DNA of 64,000 nt from positions 47,777,559 to 47,841,558 of the forward strand of contig OY754332.1 in NCBI GenBank assembly GCA_963573305.1. The letters are read 5' to 3'. This DNA comes from Pyrrhosoma nymphula. Lineage: Eukaryota; Arthropoda; Insecta; Odonata; Coenagrionidae. Under the pieces are notes generated by a model that had not been told where the DNA came from, made no database searches, and worked only from the letters and a program-made list of their open reading frames with translations. The translations under genes were made by a program, and so were the position numbers. Below are positions 1 to 10,805 of this stretch, in pieces. Within the stretch, counting starts at the first letter, position 1; every line of letters starts with the position of its first letter.

Positions 1-444
1 CATTCGCGTCGCAATCTCCCAATTTATATGGCGAAGCGATGCATCGCTTGCACATTACAACACTCGGATCGCATTCAGCGATACTCCTCGAACGACGCGA
101 AGGTTGCGCCGCGGTATCGCGCGCCCTCCATCTTGGAGCACGTGGCGAGCACCGATTCCGCGCCCTGGGCCCTCGCAAAGGCACGCACGTGACGCGCCCA
201 CGCAACGAGACAAGGAAGCTCGACTCCTTTCTACTTGCACGCTCTCGTGTCCCACGCCAAGCCTTTCACCTGCGCTCCCGCACCACTCAAGTGACAAGAG
301 AGCGGACTCGGCTGATTTGACGGAAGGTGGGGCGATCGGAGGCGACGCCGGTCGCGTCCCTTCGCCGCACCGTGGGATACGCCAGCGTGCAATTTAGCAT
401 CGCATGTGCGAAAAATTCCGAGCATATGTCATTTCTGAGACTAA
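1..444. other. GC-rich stretch, no recognised gene
   Basis: GC-rich sequence in which overlapping short open frames occur in several frames on both strands. None has recognisable domain sequence or a splice context I would trust. It could be unique intergenic DNA or the edge of a gene outside the window. I see no repeat structure in it. Confidence 0.4.
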
Positions 445-838
445 AGCCTCAAGTACACGGGGCGAGTTTACAAGCTAACAAGCCGGCTTGTAAAAAGCCG
501 GCGAGTCTGCGAGTACGCTGGTAGTCGAGTACACACAAAAGTTCCCACTTGCTCAATAGCCAACTAGCTGGAGTGTGGAAACCGCGTGTTGTCGTCTGCT
601 AAACAATGATACTAGCAACTTATGCACAAGCTGCTGTGAGTAAATGTGGCTAGTTTACAAGCTAGCTCACTCAAAAGCCAGCGAGTGGAGTGTAAAGTCG
701 CTCGCAGTTCAACTTTTTCCTGAGCGTTTTTACAAGCAGCTAACGGAGCGAGTGCATCGAGTACACTGGACTAGTTTACGAGCTGCTTGTGAAAAAGCTG
801 GCTTGTAGCTTGTGAACTCGCCTCGTGTACTTGAGGCT
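445..838. mobile_element. PIF/Harbinger-like MITE with 3-bp TAA target duplication
   Basis: The two ends are inverted repeats of about 35 bp. The left end reads AGCCTCAAGTACACG and continues into GGCGAGTTTACAAGC; the right end is its complement with a few changes. The same three bases, TAA, flank it at 442-444 and 839-841, as expected of a 3-bp target duplication. The inside is built of repeated ACAAGC, GAGCGAGT and GCTTGT words and has no coding capacity, so it is non-autonomous. A TWA-type duplication is characteristic of PIF/Harbinger; the superfamily call rests on that alone. Confidence 0.7.
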
Positions 839-1217
839 TAAATGTCTAAAATCTACGAGCCAAGACGTGAATACTACTAACAAGCATAAGACTACTCGGC
901 AGTCATAATGTTGGCAATTTTCTGCTCACATTACATACTGCTCACAGCATAAGGCCTAGAAGCCAAGCAAGGACTTGTTATCTTGGAAAAATCCTTGTAG
1001 TATTGAAACTGCCTCTAGTCCACCCACACTAACGCTGAGTTGTTACTTAAAAAGAGGTGTTTGCCTTTTCAGGCGGATCACAGAGAAACATCAAATGCAT
1101 TTTATGGCGGAAGACAGCTTTTGGCCGCCCGCAGAAAGAGTTTCTTCACCAAAAACTTCCGAGAAACTCAGTTGTTCCCGGCGGAAATTTGTGGAACTCC
1201 ATGTTTAATGAGCAATT
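839..1217. other. No recognised feature
   Basis: Mixed-composition DNA between the MITE and the Penelope-like scrap. Short open frames at about 975-1290 overlap each other in different frames and resemble nothing I know. Confidence 0.4.
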
Positions 1218-1352
1218 ATTTACTTTGTGTACTTGTATACAATTTTAATTCACGATCTAGGTCTCGCTATAGTACAGCACCATCGACCTGATGATGTTCT
1301 GCCATAAAGAAACCTTAGTCGTGAATTAAAATTTTATATGCCAACACAAAGT
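1218..1352. repeat. Opposed Penelope-type terminal repeat scraps
   Basis: Two arms face each other: ACTTTGTGT...AATTTTAATTCACGA at 1218-1253 and TCGTGAATTAAAATTTT...ACACAAAGT at about 1319-1351. The inverted homology continues inward, where the left arm in reverse reads GCGAGACCTAGATCGTG and the right arm reads AAGAAACCTTAGTCGTG. Penelope-like elements are known to carry terminal repeats that can sit in opposite orientation. No coding remnant remains here. Confidence 0.5.
1288..1313 (+). ncRNA. Hammerhead-ribozyme-like core (Penelope type)
   Basis: CTGATGA at 1288-1294 and GAAAC at 1309-1313 match the two conserved hammerhead core strands. The helix between them, TGTTCT-GCCA-TAAA, is damaged on its 3' side and would pair poorly. 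Hammerheads are known in terminal repeats of Penelope-like elements. This one is probably an inactive relic. Confidence 0.4.
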
Positions 1353-2990
1353 TAATAATTTTTCATTCACCCTTCTTACAAAAACATTTCATTTTCACAA
1401 ATAATAAATCTTTTAACGGAGGTCAAGAGACGCAAAATTTTAAATAAGTTTTAATCACTCCTAACCAAAAGGAAGTTAATATTTTCTAGCTAATAAAAAA
1501 GTCGTGTTATTTACGTCTCTTCCTCCCGTCAAATTTAAAAGAATATAGTTTATAAATTATATATGTTGATAACTTGATAGACGAAGGCGATTCCCAAATG
1601 CCAACATGTTTTACGTTGAAGTTGGTCTTGAGAAACGTAGCAGGTTCCATTAATTAAGGTAACTAATTCACTTAACCCTAAAAACAGATATAAGAGAGAA
1701 AACGAGTAGTTTCATATTAAAAAACGTTGGTCAATCACTGAAAATAAAATGGGTCAACCAACGGAAATCACGTCGAATCAACAGACAAGTCATTCACTAA
1801 GTTCACTAATTCAATCTTTTTCGAGAATGATAACTGTCAGATCGTTTCTATAAATTTGGCAAAGGTGGCATCTGGCGTCCTAGTTCTACAAGGGGGCCTA
1901 GTCTCCTTGTGATCCTAATTGACATCATTAAAAAAAATTCTTAAATAGCCTGCAATTGAAGTTACGCCGAACATAATACTATTGTGTCTATAATAATATG
2001 CTATCGGGCGGAACAAAAAGCGGGACTGTTATGGTCTTTCACGGGATCTCAAGAAAATTGTTGATTAGTGGTCGAAGTAAAATCTCCACGGACTTCTGCT
2101 AACATGGAAAGAAAAAGTGTACCTCCTTAATTAAGATTTTTAACATCCTAAATTAACATACCTTGCGGATTTTGCGCACCAAACAAACCCAAAGAAAGAG
2201 AATGAACTATTCTAAACTTAACTCAAGCCATCAGTCCAAATGCGAGGAAAAATAATATCTGTGGAAGTTCACTAAATACGCTTGCGCTTCGTCAATTGAA
2301 TTTTGTGGAAACTCTCGGATGAAAATGTCAAGGAGAGTCGCCGTTTCGCAAGAATCAAAACTCATCTTGAATGCGCCTTGGGCAGGATTTGGAACCCCAC
2401 GCACCCAGATTTAATTTGTGAGCTAAATGAAATACAAAGACAAGCTCACATATTTCTGTGACGGCGTAACTCCTGCCTTACTTGCGACACTTTGACAGGG
2501 CAATTTGTGGACGGGGAGATGTGCGTGGGTAGTGAAAGGTAAGTGACGGAGTAAACGAGCACTTGGCGGAGCAAACACTTCCACGATTATTGAAAACATT
2601 TATTTTTGGGTGGGTCATTACGACGGATACTTGTCACCATCTTGATCAGTTTGGTTCATTCCAGAAAAATATTTTTCATTGGAATCATTCCTATACATAT
2701 ATAAGTATTTGTTAAATTTCATGTTAAATAAATTATGTATTTTCGGACACTGGAGTTCATTTGTCACATAACAAATATTTTGTCTTCATCTTAGAAGTTA
2801 GAGCGGCTGATAACATTTTCCACCCTCTTCATTGCATGATTATGCCTTAACTGACAGCAAGAAAGTCCATATGGTAAAATATCTCGTCTAGTAAACGCAG
2901 TATGGTTACGCAGAACCAGATACGTCAAGGGGCTACTGTGGACGGGAATCGTAATTGAAAAGTTAACATGGCAACAACGTATGGCTGTCA
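1353..2990. other. AT-rich intergenic DNA
   Basis: AT-rich sequence with only short chance frames. I see no domain, RNA gene or repeat boundary. A minus-strand frame at 2791-2991 shares a short RDILPYG-like run with the neighbouring LINE, but nothing else in it supports homology. Confidence 0.4.
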
Positions 2991-3661
2991 TATATCGTGA
3001 AATTAGTGATCACTCTGACTTTGAAACTCTATCATCGGATTTAAACAACGTTCATGTGTGGAGCCAAGAGTGGGGACTCGAACTTAATCTGAGCAAATGC
3101 ACGGCGGTACATTTCTTGCGGAGGTCGTCCAACTATTCCCATGTATATGCTGTGGATGGTGTTAACATAAAGGCGACAGATGAAGTGATGTATCTAGGAG
3201 TTACGATAACTTCGGACCTCTCGTGGGGAGCACATATAAGAAATATTTGTGGCAGAGCTCTGAAGAAGCTAGGATTCGTCAAGTGTATTATGGGAAGATT
3301 TTCGGATGAAAAAGTAAAAGAGAGGTGCTATTTCGCACTCGTCCGGCCACACCTTGAATATGCAGCGAGCACATGGGATCCGGTGCAGAAAGACTTAATC
3401 CGGGAACTTAATAAAATACAAAGGAAAGCTGCGCGATTCCTCAAAAACTGCTACGGGCGTACAAACAGCGTTACACAGATGTTAAACGAATTAGGCTGGG
3501 AACCGCTAGAGACTCGGAGGCTACGCGCTAGGCTTAGATTGCTTGAACAATTGAGCATAGATATTTTTCAGAGCGACACGGAGAACATCATATTAGAACC
3601 CCACTATATTTCCAGGTCCGACAGAAACGATAAATTAAGAGATATTTTGCCGTACGGATAG
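2991..3661 (+). pseudogene. Reverse transcriptase C-terminal fragment (non-LTR)
   Basis: The frame encodes the part of a LINE reverse transcriptase that follows the catalytic YADD box; the box itself is missing. Family landmarks run in order: YREISD, WGLELNLSKC, VMYLGVTITSDLSW, the segment RPHLEYAASTWDP, then KIQRKAARF and LNELGWEPLETRR. These are typical of the thumb and C-terminal region of CR1/L2-group elements. The frame is open to a stop at 3659-3661, about 40 residues before the point where related copies end. At 3655 this copy reads PYG-stop where the 42-kb copy continues through FCRTDRYGNSF. It cannot encode an active enzyme. Confidence 0.85.
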
Positions 3662-3832
3662 GTATGGGAACTCGTTTTTCCCCCGAACAATAAGGGACTA
3701 TAATAAATGCTAGGCGTAATTTCATTAGAGAGTGTCCATTTTATATGTAAACGGCTGGTGTCCTAACACCCCCCGCCACACGCCTATTGAGGCGGCTTGC
3801 GGGGTAATATGTAGATGTAGATATGATAAAAT
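2991..3832 (+). mobile_element. CR1/L2-like LINE, 5'-truncated copy 1
   Basis: This is the 3' end of a non-LTR retrotransposon: the C-terminal part of the reverse transcriptase, a short 3' untranslated region and a tail. The untranslated region holds CCCCGCCACACGCC, then GGCGGCTTGCGGGG, and ends in TGTAGATGTAGAT at about 3821-3832. The same 3' end occurs at 42372-43198, and related tails close the elements at 8.47, 9.28 and 24.56 kb. Both this copy and the 42-kb copy begin at the same codon of the RT. Confidence 0.85.
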
Positions 3833-4743
3833 ATGTACTCGAAATGCGGAGACAGACTCAACAGTTCGTCAGCGATATGACTTCGTGAAACTAGGAAGCA
3901 TTAAAAGTTATAAACGGACTTATTAAGAACTTATATTGTTTTGTTAGCTGAGCATGATGGCGAAAAAACGTCAGATTTCTATTTGGATTAAATCTATCTT
4001 ATCGTTGAAATTACTGGTAGGACTAAAATATAAACGACTTTTAGCCAAGTTTCTGTAAGTTGAACCCTGAGTTCATCACCCTGATCCCGTATGGAACAAG
4101 TACGAGAGAGTGTATGGCCGCAAAATTCAGAGTCATAGAGATGATGCCCTTGCGGCAGTGAGATTAAAAATTCACTTCATGGTGTTTAAATGAAGGTTGA
4201 AGGAACTGATCAATCTTGATTGTAAAACCCAATTTAGACGTCATAACTTCAGTATTCCAGACGGCGTGGGATGACCGTGGTCACCAAAAATAAGCACCAA
4301 CATCACTATGCCAAAGATATTAACAACCTACGTCCCGGGAAACCTACCGATACAGTGGAAAAACCTCCTCGCCCCAGTAAGAAGCAACGGAAAACTTATG
4401 GCGTGAACTCGTCATGCTAATAATGGGCAGACGGCGATGATGCGAAATACTCCGCTCCCTACCTCATCCGAGTGTGGGGGAACAAAAAGTGACTCTCACC
4501 TATAAATAGAGCCGCGCTTCTTCTTCTGCTCCTCCTCTACCGCGTGCGGTCGCGTGCTTCTCCCGCGGGCGGCGGGGGAAAGTGTCCTCGCGGATAAAAA
4601 GACCGAAATAATTCTCAAGTGGGTCGATACTGTAATTGAGGCTCTAACGTTGAGAGCCGCTTCTGCGCTTTCAGAGCTATTCATTCTTTTGGTACTTGAG
4701 TTTATCGTGCTTCGAAAACTAAATCCATTTCTAATAGGCCATA
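3833..4743. other. Intergenic DNA with a possible TATA box
   Basis: No domain-bearing frame is seen. The only notable signal is the TATA-like motif at about 4500, which lies just before a GC-rich patch (4510-4600). Confidence 0.35.
4498..4511 (+). promoter_or_regulatory. Candidate core promoter (TATA box)
   Basis: The sequence CCTATAAATAGAGCC is an excellent match to an RNA polymerase II TATA box. It is followed by pyrimidine-rich and then GC-rich DNA, as in many core promoters. The only open frame downstream (4554-4832) has no recognisable domain and runs into a SINE head, so the transcript, if any, is unknown. Confidence 0.3.
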
Positions 4744-4815
4744 GGCTCGATGGCGGCGGGGTAGATTCCTCGCCTGCTAACCATAAGATCGCAGGTTCGA
4801 GTGAGACGTGTGGGA
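4744..4815 (+). mobile_element. tRNA-derived SINE head
   Basis: A tRNA-like block: GGCTCGATGGCGGCGGGGTA resembles the A-box side and GCAGGTTCGAGT the B box. The spacing suits an internal polymerase III promoter. It resembles the minus-strand head at 53.2 kb, which has GGTGGCGGCGGGGTAAAG. The body is lost. Confidence 0.5.
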
Positions 4816-4932
4816 TTCCATCCACTTATTAAATGGATGTTTATGTGATGTGCAAGAGTTAAATGTTATGGAAGACTTGACTAGTCCTGATTTCTCTGAG
4901 AATAAAAATGCCTTGCTTAGTATTATTTCTCA

Positions 4933-5499
4933 CTTTACGTAGTTTAAGCGGGATATTACTTCACCTAAAATTTGATGAATTTTACCTAATTTAAAATGAT
5001 AAACTCTTACATCAAAATAGTAAACCCTTGCCGAATTAATTTTTGAGCAATTTTCCTAAATATATAAGATGTATTACGTGGGATAGATTACAGCTGTGCA
5101 CTCCAGAGGGAGAATATTGAAAAAAATAGGAATTTACAAGGCCTATATTTCGTCAAAAAAAACAAACGGTGTGTAGTTTGTATGTTTTTTCAAGTATTCA
5201 CAAAAATTGTTCATCTAATCCCGGCAGTAATTTTTACAGAATCACAAAAAACCTGATATGAAGGCGCTTTCACCGTATGGAGTGAAAAAATGAGTCAAGT
5301 TAGAGATTTATATAGATATATATATATATATATATTTAATTACTGAGAATTTTTGTAACCTATTGTAACTATATTTTAGCACCATTAATATAACAATATT
5401 AACTTCATACTTCTTACAGACACTGAATTTAAAAAAAGAAATTCGGATATGGTCTCCATTATGACTAGGGACCGACATATGCCGCTCAAACTACCTTAA
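4933..5499 (+). mobile_element. MITE A copy 1
   Basis: A repeat of about 570 bp with imperfect inverted ends; the left end is ACGTAGTTTAAGCGGG and the right end complements AAGGTAGTTTGAGCGG. Internal blocks shared with copies at 7.2, 26.9 and 50.4 kb include TTACTTCACCTA, GAGGGAGAATATTGAAAAAA, AACGGTGTGTAGTTT, GTGAAAAAATGAGTCAAGTT and ATGACTAGGGA. It has no coding capacity. A (TA)n run lies inside at about 5310-5335. The target duplication is not clear, so the superfamily is open. Confidence 0.75.
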
Positions 5500-7198
5500 A
5501 ATGTATAAAACTTTAAATGGAAAACTTGGCGATGCACGGGAATACACTTATAACTTCAACTAATTTCGCAACACGGAGCCAGTGTAGCGAAGGAAGTTCA
5601 AGTAATACCTAGTTTCATTCCGTGGAATACAAAAGTTTTTAAAGTGAAGCATTCTTAATTAACTTTGGAGTTCCACGAAGTTTAGACCTCAATCATCGAT
5701 CACTCGCTGTCTGCCACTCACAGACACGGGCAACAGCACCCGAGACGAAGAGGAGGATACCTCTCTTATTCTGAGCCGAGTCTAACGAAACCTAACTTCA
5801 GTGATCAAGCGGGAACCGGTGTTTGTATCGTGGCTGGCCGTGGCCCCCGGGTCATCCTTGGCGTTAAACATTGCCTATCGCGAAATTATAACTACGCGTT
5901 CCCACACCTCCATGCCATTGAAGCCCATAAAAAAGGAAGTTATTAAGGTCTGTCCAATGTGGGAATTTTCAACAGAAGAACTGTTTATATTAATATTTAC
6001 TAAACGATGAATGATCGGAACGGTGTGCTTTATATCAACTTTAAACGAATTCAAATATGTATTTCCCTATAGGACCAATGCAAAATGGCTATAATCGATG
6101 AAGTGCGAAATGAAATTTTTCATTGATAATTGTTGCGGTTAACAAGCGGTATCAGCATTCACAAACATGTTGGAGTAACGACACTCGGGCGTTTTTCCGC
6201 GTGGAGATGTGAATTGGCGACGAAAGTTTCTCCAGCCATCCAGCTAACGTCTTCAGGGTTGAAGTGTTATCTTCGGAATCCTACGAATCTATTCACTGAC
6301 ATCATGTACGGCGGTAATCTTTTGACTTGATTAGTCGACACTCAGGTTAAGCATGACACTCATAACTATTAATTGAAGTTGAACAGTGACTGCTAAGCAA
6401 GATAACTAACTCTGGGGAAAATGTGTGCTAAGAATTCAAAGCATTAATTTTTATCTTTTCCTAAAAATGATGAGCAAAGTACTACTCACTGCCTGAAGTT
6501 CCTTGCGAATCAGATTACTTTGAACAGGCATCAGTACGAAGTACATACTTTCAGCTAAAGTGGTCCAAATCACAAACGTCATTTCGACCATGACGTTCAT
6601 TGCAGAATGGGGAAAAATAAGCAAATAATATTTAATAGTTTCAAGCTGAAATTTGTGGAAAGCCCATAGTTAACCGAAGTAACAACTACAATGTATTTCT
6701 CCACCAAAAAGTAGCTCCAACGGATTTAGGCACGACTAGATTAAATACATCATGATAACGCCAATGCGTTAAAAATTAGTCGTTTATAAATTCTGGTGTA
6801 ATAGTACATCGTAGTATTTACTTCGACCAAGCAACAAATATTTAGAAATGTCTAATAGAAGATATTTTGAACTAGGAGACAACGCATTTCAATATACGAA
6901 ACATACGATATCACTTAAACTTTCTAGAAAAGACACAGCATGCATGCAGCTCAGAAATAGTGTCCATTTTCTTAACACGGAAACGTTAAATGGGCTGATG
7001 ATTGATAGCTCATATGAATTAAAGTGCTTTCAACGATCGGTTGAAGACATCAAGCGTGGTCCAACGCAAAAGGATCCGTGGCGTTTGAACGCCAACATTG
7101 TTAAGGAATCGACCCTTCTGCACCATGCTCCCCGCGACGATGGAACTTGGGGGGGGCCATTTTGTAATCTCACTTTAGGTAGTTTAATGCGAGTACTT
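5500..7198. other. Intergenic DNA, nothing recognised
   Basis: Short open frames at 5801-6010, 6130-6330 and 6848-7294 show no domain motifs. The last runs directly into MITE A copy 2, so its C-terminus is MITE sequence. Confidence 0.4.
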
Positions 7199-7748
7199 TT
7201 AAGGTACTTTGAGCAAGATAGTTCCCTAGTCATAATGGAGACCATATTCGAATTTTATTTTTTTAACTCAGCGTCTGTAAGAGGTATAAAGTAAATATTG
7301 TAACATTATTGGCACAAAAATACAGATATATATGACAAAAATTCTCAGTGTTAAAGATATCTACTTAAGTATCTAACCTGGCTAATGTTTCCACGCCGCA
7401 CGGTGAAATTCTCCTTCACTATAGAAGGTTTTCGTAATTCTGTAAATATTTCTGTGGTGAGTAATAGATTATATTTTATAAATAGTTAATAAAACATACT
7501 AACTACACACCGTTAGTTTTCTAACGGCATCTAGGTGTTATAAATTCCTTATTTTTTCCATATTCAGCCTCTGGAGCGCACAGCCGTAATCCATCTCATG
7601 TTAAATAGCTTCTATTTTCAGGCAAATTGCTCGAAAAGTAGTTCGGTAAGGGGTTAATATTTTGACATAATTGGTAAGATGTTTTTTTTTTAATGAGGCC
7701 AAATTCATCCAATTCTAGGTGAAATGATTTTTCGCTATCACTACCTGA
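7199..7748 (-). mobile_element. MITE A copy 2 (inverted)
   Basis: The same repeat as at 4933-5499 in reverse orientation. It begins AAGGTACTTTGAGCAAGATAG and TCCCTAGTCATA and ends TTCTAGGTGAAATGA...CACTACCTGAA. The left end follows a second short run, TTTAGGTAGTTTAATGCGAG, at about 7173-7192 that looks like an extra end scrap. Confidence 0.7.
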
Positions 7749-8199
7749 AGTGAGAATACGTCATAAAATGTGGAAAACTGCGTCATTTTTCGTAGTTCTA
7801 CTCCTCCACCCAGGCGGCGCGGCGTGACCATCTTCGGCTCTCAATTGGTGATCTACAGGTTTTTGCCCAGACTCCTAAGCTCTTTCCCGTAACTCACTAG
7901 CTCTTTCGAATCTTGATCCGTTTCATTTGCCTCCGCCTTTTTCATTAGTTCTATCCCACATGTCGTAAGGAACGTAAAATGGAGCCACCATCGTTTCCAC
8001 GGACCTTGGGTGATCGTGAGCCGATCATTAAGGCTTTAGGAAGGCTTTTAAATAAATCCGTTTGACCGTCATTAATCTCAGAATGAAGCAGTCGACTCGA
8101 CGATTACTGTTCCGCCTCATCACTGACGTTTAAGTTTTATTTCCTAATTAAAAATATATCCTTTTTCGTTTGCATACACACATGAAGCCAATAATTGTG
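7749..8199. other. Intergenic DNA, nothing recognised
   Basis: No domain, RNA or repeat structure is evident. Confidence 0.35.
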
Positions 8200-8470
8200 C
8201 TCTGAACGAACAGGACGTGTGTCCTTTCGCTAATTCAACAATTATATTGATTTCGCATCGATACTGAGGTTTATCGTCATCCACGCAGATACGCTTTTGG
8301 TAGGAAATGTTAAGCCACTCCTTTCCCGTAGGAACCTCGTTGACACAACATTCAAAGCTCCTTGGCGCGTCGACTTGAACTTTCGTCCTAGCATCGTGTT
8401 TGGTGTGGAATCACCCCGTGCCACACACCCTAGTGGTGGCTTGCACGGTACTTCGTAGATGTAGATGAAG
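8200..8470 (+). mobile_element. LINE 3' end with TAGATG tail
   Basis: The right part matches the conserved 3' end of the LINE family: GGTGTGGAATCACCCCGTGCC, CACACACCCTAGTGGTGGC, then GTACTTCGTAGATGTAGATG. The same block closes the minus-strand LINE at 9281, read in reverse. The left limit is uncertain because only untranslated sequence remains. Confidence 0.6.
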
Positions 8471-8520
8471 AGAGCGAAACATGTATCCTGCCTTCCAGCA
8501 AATATTTTGTAGATGTAGAT

Positions 8521-8845
8521 GTCGGATTTCGTAAAAATATTATAAACAACGTCAGAGAATAAATCGGTTTGGAACTTACATAACAGATTAAGTCTAAATT
8601 TGAATCGTCGGTCATAAAGGAACTCCCATCCCAGTTGCTGCAAAAGGTCAGTGACACTAACGAGATAATCATTACGGCCATCAACATATCTTGCCGATCT
8701 TCTCTGCACGCGTTATGACCCGGGTATTAAGTCTATCTCATAAGGATCCCAAATACTGGCAGCGTATTATAAGTGGGGTAAATACTGCGGTAGCTGAGAT
8801 GATGAGAATAAAATTATGGAACTAGACTGCAGAACGGACTGATTC
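8521..8845 (-). pseudogene. LINE reverse transcriptase C-terminal relic
   Basis: Read on the minus strand, the sequence gives YAASIWDPYEIDLI, then VQRRSARY, then a LLQQLGWEFLYDRRFKFRLNLL-like run. These are the same thumb-region landmarks as the LINEs at 9.7 and 3.0 kb. A stop replaces the residue before YAAS, and frames shift near 8710. The coding part ends abruptly at 8521 in CATCTACATCTAC, where a plus-strand TGTAGATGTAGATG block begins. The element is therefore broken at both ends. Confidence 0.7.
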
Positions 8846-8959
8846 AAAATGTCATTTTTACCGTGAGAGATAAGAGAGCATAGCAGCTGCCAATGAGACT
8901 TTTAACTAGGTTTGTCGATAGGTAGTGTAGCTCTTATTAGTAGTAGTACTCCGTAATAC

Positions 8960-9280
8960 TTGTATCATTATCTGCTACCTAGTACAATGCATACAGCACG
9001 CCGTGCATGCTTTCAGCACAACTCTTGAATCTCTGCCCGTTTATGTAGTTACAAAATACAGAAATACTAACGGTCCCTCTAACATTGGTAACATATCTAT
9101 AGTGTAGTGCATGCTTGTGAAGCTTCGCCTCGTGACAATCATTAGCGATTTATGCTAAGGCATCAACAGCCGTAGTTACACTAACTTTAGGGTATAGTGT
9201 AATGCATATTGGTGACTACTCGCACCTTGCCACACACCCTTAAGGTGGCTTGCTGGGTAACTATTTTGTAGATGTAGATA
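8960..9280 (+). repeat. SINE-like or LINE-3'UTR repeat, copy 1
   Basis: About 320 bp shared with 24246-24560. Both begin TTGTATCATTATCTGC and end GGTGGCTTGCTGGGTA..CTATTTTGTAGATGTAGAT. The terminal 50 bp (CACACACCCTTAAGGTGGCTTGC) resembles the LINE 3' ends, so the unit is either a SINE using the LINE's 3' end or a truncated LINE untranslated region. No clear A and B boxes were seen. Confidence 0.65.
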
Positions 9281-10400
9281 CATCTACATCGATGAAGTAC
9301 CGTGAAAACCACCACTAGGGTGTGTGGCACGGGGTGATTGCACACCAGGCATTCAGCACTCGTCCCAGCACAAGTCAGAACCTCGCGCGCTCCCCCTGGC
9401 GCTAGGCGAGGCCAAAGCAGTCAGGGGAAAAGTGCACAATCCAACCGGAAACTGGGAGAGTGATACGTAAATGAACATTTAAACATGCAGAACAATGCTA
9501 TAAACACATCTAGCGGTTAATATTGCTGATACTGTTAATTTATGATTGCTACGAGATGCTACTTCATGTAGAGAACAAAATAAAATAATGCGGAACAAAT
9601 CGACCGGTGTGAAGTGTTAGTAATGATTTTGTGTTATTAAGTACAAGTGAAAATTATACTCTACCTATTGAGGGTGGGAGTTTCATATGATTGATCTATC
9701 GCAACTATTATGATCCCTTATTGTTCGCGGGAAAAATGAGAATTTAAATCTATCGGTTCGGCAGTCAATTTCCTTTATTTTATTCCTGTGATCGCATCTA
9801 CCGTTGCACGTTGGCTCTAGCAGTATATGTTGAACCTCCGGCAAAAAAATGTCTGCTCCGAACTTGCGCAAGAGATTTAACCTGTATTTCTCCCTTCGAT
9901 CAGTTAAAGATTCCCAGCCCAATTCCTTCAACAATACGATGACACTGCTAAGTTTATCGTAACAACTTTTCACAAATCTTGCTGCTCTCCGCTGTATTCG
10001 ATCTATTTCAGAGATTATTCCTACTTCGTAAGGGTCCCATATGCTAGCGGCATACTCCAAGTGAGGTCTCACGAGTGAAAAATAACATCGCTCTTTAAAC
10101 TTCTCGTCGCATTTTCCTAATATTCTTTTGATAAATCCCAATTTTCGACTAGCCTGTCCGCAGATTTCCCGGACGTATTTCCCCCAAGACAGGTCCTGAG
10201 TAAGGGTCACACCTAGGTATTTAACCGACTCTACATTTGATAAGTTTGTTTGATTAATTGTGTATGTTTCGTTGACCGAGTTATTCTTTTTCCAAAAATT
10301 CATAACAACGCACTTTTAAAAATTCAATTCTAACTGCCAAGTATTGCACCATTCATTTATAGCATCTAGGTCTTTTTGTAACGCATATCTTGTCAGTCTA
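9281..10400 (-). mobile_element. CR1/L2-like LINE, 5'-truncated, minus strand
   Basis: Running from 10400 down to 9281: RT C-terminal coding sequence, then about 400 bp of untranslated sequence, then CACCCCGTGCC...CACACACCCTAGTGGTGG...CATCGATGTAGATG. Its 3' tail abuts the tail of the plus-strand repeat at 9280 head-on, giving TAGATA|CATCTA. Its 5' break at about 10400 abuts TAGATAGATGTAGAAA, the left edge of a duplicated segment. It belongs to the same broad family as the 3-kb LINE but is clearly a different lineage. Confidence 0.8.
9683..10394 (-). pseudogene. Reverse transcriptase C-terminal fragment (non-LTR)
   Basis: Decoded from about 10394 downward, the sequence gives LQKDLDAINEWCNTWQLELN. 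A stop (TAA at about 10317) replaces the residue before KC. The frame then runs open through VKYLGVTLTQDLSWG, the segment RPHLEYAASIWDPYE, RIQRRAARF and LKELGWESLTDRR, and ends with FFPRTIRDHNS and a natural stop at 9683. These are landmarks of the region after the catalytic YADD box in CR1/L2-group RTs. Except for the early stop this copy is well preserved. The catalytic core and endonuclease are absent. Confidence 0.85.
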
Positions 10401-10805
10401 GATAGATGTAGAAAGAGTCATGAAAAAGGTGAAAATAACCCTCCTGAAGGCGTGCAGCCGTGACACCGAGCTCCCTCCAACCACTGGAGCTCCAATGAAT
10501 GGCTCCCGAGTCGATGTCGACGCGTGTCGGGGCACGGGATGGGAAAGAGTTTGCGTCCTTAATATTTAAGAAGCGGCAGTTTCGTGCCCTGACTCAAGAG
10601 AGCACAACGGCCATCGAGCCGCCGGGTTTATGGACCGGTGTGAAAGGGTTAAACAAGCTCACAGCTCACCTGACCCCCCCAAAGAATATCCCATCGATTC
10701 CGACGGTGACTCATTTGTGTTGTGCCGCCCATTTGTCCTCCGCACGATATCTCGCTCGCAGGGAATCACGCACGTGGGTGTTTGCCGGAGGAGAGCGACC
10801 CTGAG
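10401..10805 (+). repeat. Duplicated GC-rich segment, copy 1
   Basis: Nearly identical to 24561-24969; I see one substitution in the core plus differences in the first 50 bp. It starts with TAGATAGATGTAGAAA. It contains an open frame of 101 codons (10499-10804) present unchanged in both copies, with no known domain. The same segment resumes at 11713 after a hAT-type insertion. If that insertion is removed conceptually, the frame would pass through to a stop near 11882. Whether it is coding is unproven: GC-rich DNA keeps frames open by chance. Confidence 0.75.

Noticed and set aside
2791..2991. Minus-strand frame with RDILPYG, the same run as in the adjacent LINE
   Set aside because: Similarity is limited to a few residues and the surrounding nucleotides do not align; probably chance.
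6848..7294. 148-codon plus-strand frame
   Set aside because: Its C-terminal third is MITE A sequence and the rest has no motif.
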